NCBI GenBank assembly: GCA_963822765.1
Contig: CAWGJL010000031.1
Coordinates: 62,001-126,000 of the forward strand
Direction: 5' to 3'
DNA length: 64,000 nucleotides
DNA from: Palsa-504 sp963822765
GTDB lineage: Bacteria > Actinomycetota > Actinomycetes > Streptosporangiales > Streptosporangiaceae
Shown here one piece after another: positions 17,446-25,932 of the stretch (position 1 is its first letter; each line of letters begins with the position of its first letter). Both the position numbers and the translations under genes were made by a program. A model generated the notes under the pieces. That model was not told the origin of the DNA and did not search any database. It was given only the letters and a program-made list of their open reading frames with translations.

Positions 17446-18221
17446 TAGTTACGGGCGGCCAGCGCCGGTTTCTGCGGGGCCGGGGCCGCGCCCGAGATGC
17501 GGCCGGTACGCCAGAAGAAGCCCCGCTCGGCCAGGGCCCACCCGGTCGAGGTGAGCAGGTAGATCCCGGCCGCGAGCGGGACGAACGCGGCGATCACCAC
17601 GGTCAGGTACGGCAGGACCCGGATCAGCGCGCCACCCGGCGCGGCGGCGCCACCCGGCGCGGCGGCCCCGGCCGGCTGGGCCGTCATGAGCCGCCCTAGG
17701 CGCACGGACAACCAGCACAGGCCGGCCAGCAGCGCGAAGACCCCGAGGAACACCAGGCCGTGCAGGCTCACCGGTCCCGCGCCGGCCAGCCAGTGACTGC
17801 CCAGCGGCACGCCGAACAGGTCGCGGGTAAGCAGCGTGTTCGGCTGCCCGCCGATCTGGGTCGACCGGAACAGCAGGTACATGACCGACAGCAGCGGCCA
17901 CTGGAGGAGCAGCGGGGTGAGGCCGGCGAACATGGAAGTGCCCTCCCGCTTGTACAGCGCGGTCATCTCGCGCTGCAGGCGCTCGGGCTGTTTGGCGTAC
18001 CGCTTGCGCAGGTCCTGCAGTTGCGGCGCCAGCCGGGCCTGCGCCGCCTGCCCGCGAAGGCCGCGCAGGGAGAGCGGCATCAAGATGAGCCGGGCCGCCA
18101 CGGTGAACAGGACGATCGCGGCCACGACGGCCGCGCCGCCCAGGACGGGGGTGAGGAAACCGGTGAATCCCGAGACGAGGTGGTAAGCGGCGTCCACCGG
18201 GACGCCGAGGATGTTTGACAT
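17445..18221 (-). CDS. yidC: YidC/Oxa1 family membrane insertase (second-type paralogue)
   Basis: 258 residues. Inserts proteins into the cytoplasmic membrane. The core has the usual five helices, with the cytoplasmic loop KRYAKQPERLQREMTALYKREG after helix one-two and the conserved LLLQWPLLSVMYLLFR; the positively charged groove Arg falls in RLILMPLSLRGLRGQ. It lacks the long periplasmic domain and lipobox-type N-terminus. The main actinobacterial yidC lies beside rnpA and rpmH; this copy is instead next to a DUF6412 gene, a pairing seen in streptomycete genomes, suggesting a specialised insertase. Confidence 0.9.
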   Translation of the reverse strand: MSNILGVPVDAAYHLVSGFTGFLTPVLGGAAVVAAIVLFTVAARLILMPLSLRGLRGQAAQARLAPQLQDLRKRYAKQPERLQREMTALYKREGTSMFAGLTPLLLQWPLLSVMYLLFRSTQIGGQPNTLLTRDLFGVPLGSHWLAGAGPVSLHGLVFLGVFALLAGLCWLSVRLGRLMTAQPAGAAAPGGAAAPGGALIRVLPYLTVVIAAFVPLAAGIYLLTSTGWALAERGFFWRTGRISGAAPAPQKPALAARN

Positions 18222-18282
18222 GCCAAAAGGGCCTTCCAGCTAGGACTGATGGGTGCTGGAAGCGGCCGCGGTTATCTCCGTA

Positions 18283-18316
18283 CCTCCGGGGGGACGACCC
18301 CCGAACCCCCCGAGCC
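18283..18316. repeat. G/C-tract palindromic repeat, related to one inside the ABC gene at 22717
   Basis: CCGGGGGG and two runs of five to six C give overlapping hairpins here, between the DUF6412 gene and yidC. The reverse complement aligns closely with 22717-22749 (same order of G run, TC, G run, TCG, C run). It looks like a dispersed repeat. Confidence 0.5.
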
Positions 18317-18330
18317 TTCGGCAGTAGGGG

Positions 18331-18657
18331 TCAGCGGGAAGTGGCGGCCGCTGGGGCCGCCGAAGGCGCTCTGGGTCTGGTCCGGCCCGCCGCGTCCGGG
18401 TCACGCTGGCGCAGGAACGCCGCACGCCAGGACTTCTCCCGCAGCGCGCGGGCGCGGCGGATCAGCGGCAGGGCGGCGGCGGTGCGGGAGACTCCGGCCA
18501 CCGAGGTGAGCAGGGCCAGCACGGCGGCGAACATGGCCCCGGCCAGGACGGTCGCGGCCAAGGCGGTCAGGCCCGAGGGGCTCACCGCGAGCTGGGCGAC
18601 GTCGCGCAGCAGCCCGGCCAGCATGGCCAGCAGGCCGCCGAGCGCCGTCATCGCCAT
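18331..18657 (-). CDS. DUF6412 family small membrane protein
   Basis: 108 residues with two hydrophobic helices (about 5-22 and 31-60, LAATVLAGAMFAAVLALL) and a basic tail containing AAFLRQRDPDAAGR, the conserved ending of DUF6412 proteins. It precedes the YidC gene by about 110 bases in the same direction. No known biochemical role; consistent linkage suggests it works with or is inserted by this YidC. Confidence 0.8.
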   Translation of the reverse strand: MAMTALGGLLAMLAGLLRDVAQLAVSPSGLTALAATVLAGAMFAAVLALLTSVAGVSRTAAALPLIRRARALREKSWRAAFLRQRDPDAAGRTRPRAPSAAPAAATSR

Positions 18658-18712
18658 CGACCCGAAACCTCCGCGACGCGCCGAACTCCCCGTCCCCGCG
18701 GGGAACTACCTC

Positions 18713-19930
18713 TTAGCGTACGCCGCCGGGAGCCAGCTCGGCGACGGCGGCCAGCAGCCGGTCCACCTCGGCCTCGTCGTTGTAGTGGACAAGCCCGGCG
18801 CGGACCGCGCCGCCGCTGTCCCGCAGGCCGAACGCCCCGGCCAGCTCCCACGCGTAGTTGTCGCCGTTCCACACGTTGACCCGGCGGGCCGCCAGCCGGG
18901 CCGCGACCTCGCCGGGGGTGTGCCCGTCCACGGTGAAGAAGGCAGTCGGGGTGCGGCGGGCCGCCTTGCCGTACAAGGTCACGTGGCTCATGGCGCCCAG
19001 GCCGTCGAGCAGCCGGGCGAACAGCTGCCCCTCGTACCGTTCCACGGCGGCCATGGAAGCCAGCAGCCGTTCCCGCCGGCTGCCGGCGGCCGCGGCGTCC
19101 AGCGCGGCCAGATGGTCGACGGCCGCGGTCACCCCGGCCAGGTCGGCGAACGCGGCGGTGCCGCGCTCGAACCGGCCGGGCACGCCGGACGGGGCGGGCG
19201 CGAGCTTGTCCGGGTGCAGGGTCTCCAGCAGCGCCGGGTCGGCCACCACGGTGCCGATGTGCGGCCCTGACCACTTGTAGGCGCTGGTGGCGTAGAAGTC
19301 CGCGCCGAGCGCCCGCACGTCGACCGGCACGTGCGGGGTGGCGTGCACCCCGTCCACGTAACACAGCGCGCCGACCGCGTGCGCGGCGGCGGCGATGGCG
19401 GGCACGTCCGGCCTGGTGCCCACGATGTTGCTGGCCGCAGTGACCGCGACCAGCCGGGTGCGCCCGGAGAGCAGGTCGCGGTACTGGGCGGCCGGGAGTT
19501 CGGCGGTCGAGGAATCCACTTCGGCCCAGCGCAGCGTGGCACCGCTGCGCTCGGCGGCCTGGACCCAGGGCCGGACGTTGGCGTCGTGATCGAGCCGGGA
19601 CACGACCACCTCGTCCCCGGGGCCCCACCGCCGGGACAGCGTGTCCGCGAGCCGGTAGGTGAGCGTGGTCATGTTCGGCCCGAGGATCACGCCGTCGGGC
19701 TCGGCGCCGGTCAGGTCGGCCACGGCGCGGCGGCACTCGGCCACGATGCGGTCCGCGCGCCCGCTGGCCGGGAACGCGCCGCCGGCGTTGCCGATCCCGG
19801 ACCGGTAGGTCTGCGCGATGGCCTCGATGACCGCCGCGGGCACCTGGGTCCCGGCGGCCCCGTCGAGGTAGGCATAGCCATCGGTCAGGGCCGGGTACGC
19901 CGCCCGCACGCGTTCTACATCAAAGCTCAC
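18713..19930 (-). CDS. Cysteine-desulfurase-like PLP enzyme (class V aminotransferase fold)
   Basis: 405 residues. The fold is clear: DGAAGTQVPAAV near the start, LGPNMTTLTYRLADTL, SRLDHDANVRPW and YVDGVHATPH for PLP and its pocket, and the Schiff-base lysine in TSAYKWSGPHIGT. It belongs to the cysteine-desulfurase-like subgroup rather than classical SufS/IscS; I do not see the usual catalytic-cysteine loop near the C-terminus. No suf or isc genes are adjacent, so a role in sulfur mobilisation is uncertain and a lyase/transaminase role is possible. Confidence 0.85.
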   Translation of the reverse strand: MSFDVERVRAAYPALTDGYAYLDGAAGTQVPAAVIEAIAQTYRSGIGNAGGAFPASGRADRIVAECRRAVADLTGAEPDGVILGPNMTTLTYRLADTLSRRWGPGDEVVVSRLDHDANVRPWVQAAERSGATLRWAEVDSSTAELPAAQYRDLLSGRTRLVAVTAASNIVGTRPDVPAIAAAAHAVGALCYVDGVHATPHVPVDVRALGADFYATSAYKWSGPHIGTVVADPALLETLHPDKLAPAPSGVPGRFERGTAAFADLAGVTAAVDHLAALDAAAAGSRRERLLASMAAVERYEGQLFARLLDGLGAMSHVTLYGKAARRTPTAFFTVDGHTPGEVAARLAARRVNVWNGDNYAWELAGAFGLRDSGGAVRAGLVHYNDEAEVDRLLAAVAELAPGGVR

Positions 19931-19934
19931 GAAA

Positions 19935-20192
19935 TCAGGACTCTATCCCGGATGGCAGCTCGGGGCCCGGCTGGGGCCGACCGGCGTACAGTTCCCGTAC
20001 CCGGCCGGCCAGCGCGGCGAAGAAGCCGGCGAAGCCCGCGGTGGCCACGATCGCGCCGACCGCCACGTCCAGCCGGGCCGGACCGGTCCACGGCGCGCCC
20101 GCGGGCTGGTAGCGGACGACGAACGGCGCCGCGATCAGCCAGGCGCCGGCCGCGAGCATGGCCAGCAGGCCGCCCAGGGCGATCTTGTTCAC
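19935..20192 (-). CDS. Small two-helix membrane protein
   Basis: 85 residues from GTG 20192, whose GTGA overlaps the upstream stop. Two hydrophobic helices (GGLLAMLAAGAWLIAAPFVV and AVGAIVATAGFAGFFAAL) flank WLIAAPFVVRYQ. The same W-L-x-x-x-P-F-x-x-x-Y-Q pattern occurs in the upstream gene product, so the two are probably divergent duplicates resembling SPW-repeat membrane proteins. Function unknown. Confidence 0.65.
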   Translation of the reverse strand: MNKIALGGLLAMLAAGAWLIAAPFVVRYQPAGAPWTGPARLDVAVGAIVATAGFAGFFAALAGRVRELYAGRPQPGPELPSGIES

Positions 20193-20788
20193 CACGCCTC
20201 CTCCTCGTCGCACCCGGTCATCAGCAGCTCCGCCCCGGCCAGCATCGACTCGATGACCGCGATCCCTTCCGGCCCGGCGGGCATGACCTGCGGCCGCGCC
20301 GGGTCAGCGGGCATGACGCGGGACACCTGGGCTGCCTTCTCGGGCGCGCTCCGGGGCCCGGGGATCACGGCGGCGACCGCGGGAGCGTGCTCGGCGGGAG
20401 CGTCAAGCACCGGGGCGAGCAGCGCGCGCAGCGCGGTCAGCACCTGTTCCGGGTCGGCCTGTCCCCCGCCCTGTTTCTCCTCGCCGCGGCCCCGGCGGCG
20501 CCGGGCGCGGGCCGGGCCGCGCTCCGCGCGGGTCAGCACGCCGTCGGCGCGCAGCACGCGCCGCCAGGCCAGGGTCCAGGCAATGAGGGTGGTCACGCAG
20601 ATCACGGCGAGACCGCCGCCCGTGGCCAGGTCGGTCAGCGTCGCGGCATGCCACCCGCGGCCCTGGTAGCCGAACGCGAACGGGGTCAGCACCAGCCAGC
20701 CGGCCGCGCACAAGCCCAGCCCGGCCGCGCACAGCCCCACATACCGCCCCGCAGGGCCCGGGCATGCCGAAGACTCCGCACCGTTCAT
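20189..20788 (-). CDS. Membrane protein with long alanine/proline-rich cytoplasmic tail
   Basis: 199 residues. Two hydrophobic helices (YVGLCAAGLGLCAAGWLVL and GGGLAVICVTTLIAWTLAW) are followed by a very basic stretch (RARRRRGRGEEK) and a tail without clear domains. WLVLTPFAFGYQ matches the motif in the downstream small protein. ATG 20788 is followed by a plausible N-terminus MNGAESSACPG. The two genes overlap by 4 bases and should be co-translated. Not a recognised family beyond the SPW-like motif. Confidence 0.65.
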   Translation of the reverse strand: MNGAESSACPGPAGRYVGLCAAGLGLCAAGWLVLTPFAFGYQGRGWHAATLTDLATGGGLAVICVTTLIAWTLAWRRVLRADGVLTRAERGPARARRRRGRGEEKQGGGQADPEQVLTALRALLAPVLDAPAEHAPAVAAVIPGPRSAPEKAAQVSRVMPADPARPQVMPAGPEGIAVIESMLAGAELLMTGCDEEEAW

Positions 20789-20834
20789 GGAATACTCCTC
20801 GTAGCGAAGTGATTACGTTCCGCTTAACGGCGTA

Positions 20835-21482
20835 TCACTCTAACAGCTGAGCCCAGCTCGGATCGCGTCCCGACGCGAGAAGCAGGAAGTACCACGGATC
20901 GTCGCCCGCCGGCCCGGCGGCGAGCGCGGGCCACAGCTGGGGCGTGCCACCCTGCCAGGTGGCCAGCACGAGCTCGGGATCGGCGGGACGGTAGTCCTTG
21001 CCGAGCGAGCGGGCCAGGTCCCACGCGTGCAGATGCCACTCGGCGCAGGCCGCGCCCGCCATCGCGCCCACCGTGACCTCGGTTCCGCGGTAACGATGGT
21101 GCGGCAGGTCCCAGGACGGCGCCAGCCGGCGGCCGTAGGCGCGGGCCGAGTCGGCGAACGCCGCGATGTGCTCGGGTCCGGGCGCGTCCGGCAGCGCGGC
21201 CAGCTCGGCCGCGTTCTGCCGGGCCAGCTTGCGGGCCAGCGAGTCCGCGGGCACGTTGGTGGCCAGCAGCCGGGCGAGCCGGCTGGCCGGCGCGTCGTCG
21301 AGGTACTCGTGGTAGTCGTCCGCCACGCACCGCAGATGGCCGGCCAGGTCCACCGCCCGCCACTCCGAACACGGCGTCGCCGCCAGCCACGTCGCGTCGG
21401 TGAACTGGCCCGCCAGTTCACAGATCACGGTCACGCCGTCGCGGTAGGCGGCCAGGACGCCCGCCCGCGAGACGCGGCTCAC
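20835..21482 (-). CDS. DinB/mycothiol-dependent maleylpyruvate-isomerase-fold protein
   Basis: About 215 residues from GTG 21482; a TTG at 21548 would add 22 unlikely residues. Family blocks are CSEWRAVDLAGHLRCVADD near the start, MAGAACAEWHLHAWDLARS in the middle and a C-terminal all-helical tail. Conserved histidines (GHL, EWHLHAWD) form the metal site of this fold. In actinomycetes these proteins often use mycothiol as cofactor for isomerisation or thiol transfer; the specific substrate is unknown. It stands alone between a membrane-protein pair and the ABC genes on the other strand. Confidence 0.8.
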   Translation of the reverse strand: MSRVSRAGVLAAYRDGVTVICELAGQFTDATWLAATPCSEWRAVDLAGHLRCVADDYHEYLDDAPASRLARLLATNVPADSLARKLARQNAAELAALPDAPGPEHIAAFADSARAYGRRLAPSWDLPHHRYRGTEVTVGAMAGAACAEWHLHAWDLARSLGKDYRPADPELVLATWQGGTPQLWPALAAGPAGDDPWYFLLLASGRDPSWAQLLE

Positions 21483-21665
21483 GGATGTCCGAGGCGGGTG
21501 ATGCTGCTGCGCTTCACGGTTCCTCTCCCTGCCGGTAACTCCCGGCAACCGGCTCGCGAAGCTTCCGGGTGAGCCAGCGTGCCAGAGTTACGCCCCGCGG
21601 ACAAGCCGTACGCCGCAAGAAAAATCAGGTGACAACCTCTCACCCGTGCGGTTAACCTCCCGACA

Positions 21666-23504
21666 ATGCCCCCTGTATCCCCTTTGCTGGTCACGCACGC
21701 CTCCGCCAGGGTCCGGCCAGTCGGGGCACTGTGGCGCCTGCGAGGCTACCTGAAGCCGTTCCGCGCTCAGATGATCATCATGCTAGCCGCCGCGCTCGGC
21801 GCGGTCACCGCCGAGATCCTCATCCCGCTGCTGACCAAGTCCGTCGTCGACGGAGCGATCGCGCACGGCGCCCGGCGGGCCCTGATCCCGCTCGCCCTGG
21901 CCGCCATCGGCCTGGGCACGGCCGAAGCACTGCTGAACCTGATCCGCCGCTGGATCCAGGCCGACGCGGTGGCGTCGATGGAGAAGACGATCAGGGACGA
22001 CATGTACGCCCACCTGCAGCGGCTGCAGGCCTCGTTCCACGACAACTGGCAATCAGGTCAGCTGCTGTCGCGGGCCACCACGGACCTGTCCTCGATCCGC
22101 AGGTTCGCCGGGTTCGGCCTGATCTTCATGGTCACCAACGTCATGACGTTCGTCGCCGTGGTCGCGCTGCTGATCCACCTGAACTGGTGGCTCGGCCTGG
22201 TCACCGGCGCGGTGTTCGCGCCCGTGCTGCCGGTCTGCTTCCGGTTCGAGAAGCGCTACCGGGTCCTCTCCCGCCGGGTCCAGGACCAGCAGGGTGACCT
22301 GGCCACGCTGATCGAGGAGGCGGCGACCGGCATCCGCGTGCTGAAGGCGCTCGGCCGGGGCCGGGAGGCGTCGGTCCGGCACGACGCCGAGGCCACGAAG
22401 GTCTACCGCACGCAGGTCGAGAAGGCGGGCCTGCTCGGCTCGTTCTGGGCTCTGCTGGACCTGATCCCGAACGCCGTCATCGGCATGATCATCGTGCTCG
22501 GCGCGGTCGCGGTCAGCACTCGCTCGCTGACCCTCGGCGGTCTGGTGGCGTTCATCACACTCGCGCTGCAGCTGGTCTGGCCGGTCGAGGCGCTCGGCTA
22601 CATCATCGCGTCCGGGCAGGAGGCGGCCACCGCCGCACAGCGGGTCCTGGAGATCTTCGACGCTCAGCCGGAGATCACCGATGCCGGGGGGTCCGGGGGA
22701 AAGGGCTCCCCCGGCCGCGGGGGGCTCCGGGGGGTCGCCCCCCCGGGCCAGCACCGCGCCCGTCCCCGGGGTCACCTGGTGTTCGACCACGTGGCGTTCA
22801 CGTACCCGGGCGCGCCCGAGCCGGTGCTGCGCGACATCGTGCTCGACCTGCCGCCGGGCCAGACGGTGGTGCTCACCGGCGCGACCGGCTCGGGCAAGTC
22901 CACCCTGCTGCAGCTCGTGCCGCGGCTGGCCGACGCGACGTCGGGGTCGGTCCGGCTGGACGACACCGACATCCGCGACATCCCGCTGGCCCGGCTGCGC
23001 GCGGCGGTCGGGTGCGCGTTCGAGGACGCCACGCTGTTCTCGGCCAGCGTGCGGGAGAACGTCATGTTCGGCGCGCCGGACGCGGACGAGGCCGCGGTCG
23101 AGGCCGCGCTGACCGCCGCGCAGGCCCGGTTCGCCTTCGACCTGCCGTGGGGCCTGGACACCAGGATCGGCGAGCAGGGCATGGCCCTGTCCGGCGGGCA
23201 GCGGCAGCGGATCGCGCTGGCCCGGGCCATCCTGGCCGGGCCGGACGTGCTGATCCTGGACGACCCGCTGTCCGCACTCGACGTGCACACCGAGGAGCGG
23301 GTGACCCGGGCCCTGCACGAGATCCTGGCCGGCGCGACGGCCCTGGTCGTGGCGCACCGGCCGTCTACCGTGGCGCTGGCCGACACGGTGGCCTTGCTGT
23401 CCGGCGGCGTGATCGCGGCCACCGGCAGCCACCGGCACCTGCTCGCGACCAACTCGGAGTACGCCGACCTGATGGACGTCCAGGACCTGGAGGCCACCGC
23501 GTGA
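21666..23504 (+). CDS. ABC exporter half-transporter A (non-canonical Walker B), with repeat-derived linker
   Basis: 612 residues: six-helix exporter domain (about 20-320), linker, nucleotide-binding domain (370-600). NBD motifs are GATGSGKST, LSGGQRQRIALARA, Walker B VLILDDPLSALD and H-loop VAHRPST. The catalytic Glu after Walker B is Asp, as in the degenerate site of heterodimeric exporters. The linker (residues about 338-370) is a Gly/Pro/Arg tract encoded by a G/C palindrome related to an intergenic repeat at 18283. TGA overlaps the partner's GTG (23501-23504). It likely exports a drug, lipid or peptide; substrate unknown. Confidence 0.9.
   Translation: MPPVSPLLVTHASARVRPVGALWRLRGYLKPFRAQMIIMLAAALGAVTAEILIPLLTKSVVDGAIAHGARRALIPLALAAIGLGTAEALLNLIRRWIQADAVASMEKTIRDDMYAHLQRLQASFHDNWQSGQLLSRATTDLSSIRRFAGFGLIFMVTNVMTFVAVVALLIHLNWWLGLVTGAVFAPVLPVCFRFEKRYRVLSRRVQDQQGDLATLIEEAATGIRVLKALGRGREASVRHDAEATKVYRTQVEKAGLLGSFWALLDLIPNAVIGMIIVLGAVAVSTRSLTLGGLVAFITLALQLVWPVEALGYIIASGQEAATAAQRVLEIFDAQPEITDAGGSGGKGSPGRGGLRGVAPPGQHRARPRGHLVFDHVAFTYPGAPEPVLRDIVLDLPPGQTVVLTGATGSGKSTLLQLVPRLADATSGSVRLDDTDIRDIPLARLRAAVGCAFEDATLFSASVRENVMFGAPDADEAAVEAALTAAQARFAFDLPWGLDTRIGEQGMALSGGQRQRIALARAILAGPDVLILDDPLSALDVHTEERVTRALHEILAGATALVVAHRPSTVALADTVALLSGGVIAATGSHRHLLATNSEYADLMDVQDLEATA
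22717..22749. repeat. G/C-tract palindrome inside the ABC linker coding region
   Basis: Runs GGGGGG, CTCC, GGGGGG, TCG, CCCCCCC, GGG give a strong hairpin; similar to the reverse complement of 18283-18316. It is kept in frame and encodes part of the flexible linker. Confidence 0.5.
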
Positions 23505-25333
23505 CCGCGGACGCCTGGCGGGGAGTTGCCGCCGAGAAAGCCGACGAGGTCACCGCCGGCCTGGCCGCGCTGCTGCGCGAGCGCAGCCGGCGGCTGCTCG
23601 GGGACCTGCTGCGGCCGCACCGGCGCGCGGTGATCGCCACCATCTCGCTCATCGTGATCGAGAGCCTGGCCGCCCTGGCCGGCCCGTGGCTGGTCGGCCT
23701 GGCCATCGACAACGGCCTGCCGCCGCTGCTGCGCGCGCACGACACGGGCCCGCTGCTCGCCATCGCCGCCGCCTTCGCGTTCGCGGTCGCGGTCCAGGCC
23801 GTCACCACCCGCATGTTCGTCACCATGACCGGCCGGGTGGGCCAGAAGGTGGTGCTCGGGCTGCGCAACCGCCTGTTCGCGCACTGCCAGACCCTGGACG
23901 TGGCCTTTCACGAGAGCTACACCTCGGGCCGGGTCATCTCCCGGCAGACCTCGGACATCGAGTCGATCTCCGACCTGTTCGAGGAGGGCCTGGACTCGCT
24001 GATCGCCGCGATCTTGACCCTGCTGCTGGTCGGCACCGGCATGCTGCTGCTTGACTGGCAGCTCGGCCTGGTCGTGCTGGGCGGCTTCATCCCGCTGACC
24101 TGGATGACGGCCTGGTTCCGGCGCGAGTCGGCGCGGGCCTACCGCCGGACCAGGGAAGCCATCGCGCTGGTCATCGTGCAGTTCGTGGAGACGTTCGGCG
24201 GGATCCGGGCGGTGCAGGCGTTCCGCCGGGAGCCGCGGAACTCGGCCATCTTCTCCGGGCTGGGCCAGGACTACGCCGAGTCGAGCCGGCACGCCTCCCG
24301 GCTGTACGCGGTCTACGGGCCGAGCATCTCGCTGGTCGGCAACATCATCACCGGCGTGGTCCTCGGCTACGGCGGGCTGCTGGTCATCGACGGCGACATC
24401 AAGGTCGGCGTGCTCGCCACCTTCCTGCTCTACCTGCAGCGCTTCTTCGACCCGCTGCAGGACGTGTCGCAGTTCTACAACACGTTCCAGTCCGCGGCCT
24501 CGGGCCTGGAGAAGATCTCCGGCGTGCTGGACCAGGAGCCTTCGGTGCCGGAGCCCGCGTCCCCCGCATCTTTGCCGGTCCGTGACGCGCGGGCCTCGGC
24601 GGGGCGGCGGGTGCGGTTCGAAGACGTCACCTTCGGCTACCGGGACAACCTCGTGCTGCCCGGCCTGGAGCTGGACATCCCGGCCGGGCAGACCGTCGCC
24701 GTGGTCGGCGAGACCGGCGCGGGCAAGACCACGATCGCGCGGCTGCTCGGCCGGTTCTACGACCCGCGCTCGGGCCGGGTCACGCTGGACGGGACCGACC
24801 TGCGGCAGCTGTCCGATGCGGTGCTCCGCTCCGAGGTGATCGTGATCACCCAGGAGAACTTCCTGTTCGAGGGGTCGGTCGCGGAAAACATCCGGCTCGG
24901 GCGCCCGGACGCGCCGGACGCCGACGTGCGCCGGGCGGCCCGGATGATCGGCGCGCACGACTTCATCGACGCGCTGCCCGAGGGCTACGACACCCCGGTC
25001 GGCAAGCGCGGCGGCCGGCTGTCGGCCGGGCAGCGGCAGCTCATCTCGTTCGCGCGGGCGTTCCTGGCCGCCCCGGCCGTGCTGGTCCTGGACGAGGCCA
25101 CCTCGCTGCTCGACATCCCGAGCGAGCGGCTGGTGCAGGCCGGCCTGCGCACCGTGCTGGCGGACCGGACCGCCGTCATCATCGCCCACCGGCTCTCCAC
25201 GGTGGCCATCGCCGACCGGGTGCTGGTCCTGGACCACGGCCGGATCACCGAGGACGGCCCGCCCGGCGAGCTGATGTCCGGCGACGGCGAGTACGCCGCC
25301 CTCCACTCCAGCTGGGCCGCCAGCCTGGCCTGA
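23501..25333 (+). CDS. ABC exporter half-transporter B (canonical catalytic site)
   Basis: 610 residues from GTG 23501, which overlaps the previous stop (GTGA). Exporter domain about 40-340 (IATISLIVIESLAALAG, RMFVTMTGRVGQKV) then an NBD with GETGAGKTT, LSAGQRQLISFARA, Walker B VLVLDEATSLLD with the catalytic Glu, and IAHRLSTV. With the upstream half it forms one heterodimeric exporter having one full and one weakened ATP site. The tight overlap enforces equal synthesis. Regulation is not evident; the next gene is an HxlR regulator on the opposite strand. Confidence 0.92.
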   Translation: MTADAWRGVAAEKADEVTAGLAALLRERSRRLLGDLLRPHRRAVIATISLIVIESLAALAGPWLVGLAIDNGLPPLLRAHDTGPLLAIAAAFAFAVAVQAVTTRMFVTMTGRVGQKVVLGLRNRLFAHCQTLDVAFHESYTSGRVISRQTSDIESISDLFEEGLDSLIAAILTLLLVGTGMLLLDWQLGLVVLGGFIPLTWMTAWFRRESARAYRRTREAIALVIVQFVETFGGIRAVQAFRREPRNSAIFSGLGQDYAESSRHASRLYAVYGPSISLVGNIITGVVLGYGGLLVIDGDIKVGVLATFLLYLQRFFDPLQDVSQFYNTFQSAASGLEKISGVLDQEPSVPEPASPASLPVRDARASAGRRVRFEDVTFGYRDNLVLPGLELDIPAGQTVAVVGETGAGKTTIARLLGRFYDPRSGRVTLDGTDLRQLSDAVLRSEVIVITQENFLFEGSVAENIRLGRPDAPDADVRRAARMIGAHDFIDALPEGYDTPVGKRGGRLSAGQRQLISFARAFLAAPAVLVLDEATSLLDIPSERLVQAGLRTVLADRTAVIIAHRLSTVAIADRVLVLDHGRITEDGPPGELMSGDGEYAALHSSWAASLA

Positions 25334-25355
25334 CGCCTACCCCGCTTCGACGATT

Positions 25356-25395
25356 GTGGATCGTTACTGGTGCTATAACGCCAGTAACGATCCAC
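25356..25395. terminator. Perfect 15-bp hairpin between convergent ABC and hxlR genes
   Basis: Arms 25356-25370 (GTGGATCGTTACTGG) and 25381-25395 are exact reverse complements with a 10-base loop. Situated 23 bases after the ABC stop and 18 before the HxlR stop, it fits a bidirectional terminator; no T tract. Confidence 0.65.
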
Positions 25396-25412
25396 GATGC
25401 TGGCCCGCAGGG

Positions 25413-25844
25413 CTAGACGTAGTGGAGGTCGGGGTGGTCCGGCTCGTCGTCGACCAGGCGGTCGCAGGTCGGGCAGTACCAGCGGGCCTCCACCGGGGTC
25501 CCGCAGACGGGGTGCCGGGGTGCCTGCGCCGGGTCCGCGTGGCCGGTGCCCCAGTACGCCAGCAGGCGGAGCGCCCCGGCGAGTTCCCGGCCTTCGGCGG
25601 TGAGCTGGTAGGCGACGCGCGGCGGGCGTTCGGAGTAGGGCCGGGCGACCAGCAGCCCTTCCCGTTCGAGCCGCTTGAGGCGCTCGGACAAGATGTTCGC
25701 GGCGATCCCGGGTAGCTGGTCGAGCAGGTCGTTGAACCGCCGCGGCCCGGCCAGCAGTGCCTCCACCACCAGCAGCGTCCACCGGTCACCGACCCTGGCC
25801 AGCGCCTCCGCGAGCGGTGAGGCGGCTGTTTCCCGCTGAGCCAT
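25413..25844 (-). CDS. HxlR-family winged-helix regulator with C-terminal zinc ribbon
   Basis: 143 residues from ATG 25844. The HxlR winged helix is recognisable: RVGDRWTLLVVEALLAGPRRF, NDLLDQLPGIAANILSERL and the wing PPRVAYQLTAEGREL. The C-terminal part adds CGTP...WYCPTCDRLV, two cysteine pairs likely binding zinc, as in the longer HxlR subgroup. Divergent from an HtrA-like protease; a 24-base near-perfect palindrome sits on that gene's -10 region, so it probably represses the protease and itself. Confidence 0.85.
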   Translation of the reverse strand: MAQRETAASPLAEALARVGDRWTLLVVEALLAGPRRFNDLLDQLPGIAANILSERLKRLEREGLLVARPYSERPPRVAYQLTAEGRELAGALRLLAYWGTGHADPAQAPRHPVCGTPVEARWYCPTCDRLVDDEPDHPDLHYV

Positions 25845-25867
25845 GAGCGAAATCGTAGCCTGTCGCA

Positions 25868-25908
25868 TTGACACTTCCCGAGTCAGTAGTAACTTGCAAA
25901 TTACTACT
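25868..25908 (+). promoter_or_regulatory. Promoter with HxlR-type palindromic operator
   Basis: -35 TTGACA (25868-25873), 16-base spacer, -10-like TAACTT (25890-25895) for the protease gene. Overlapping the -10 is a 24-base palindrome 25885-25908, AGTAGTAACTTG/CAAATTACTACT, matching at 11 of 12 paired positions. Its AT-rich form is typical of HxlR-family operators. Confidence 0.7.
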
Positions 25909-25932
25909 AACCCTCAAGGGATGTGAGCAGAC

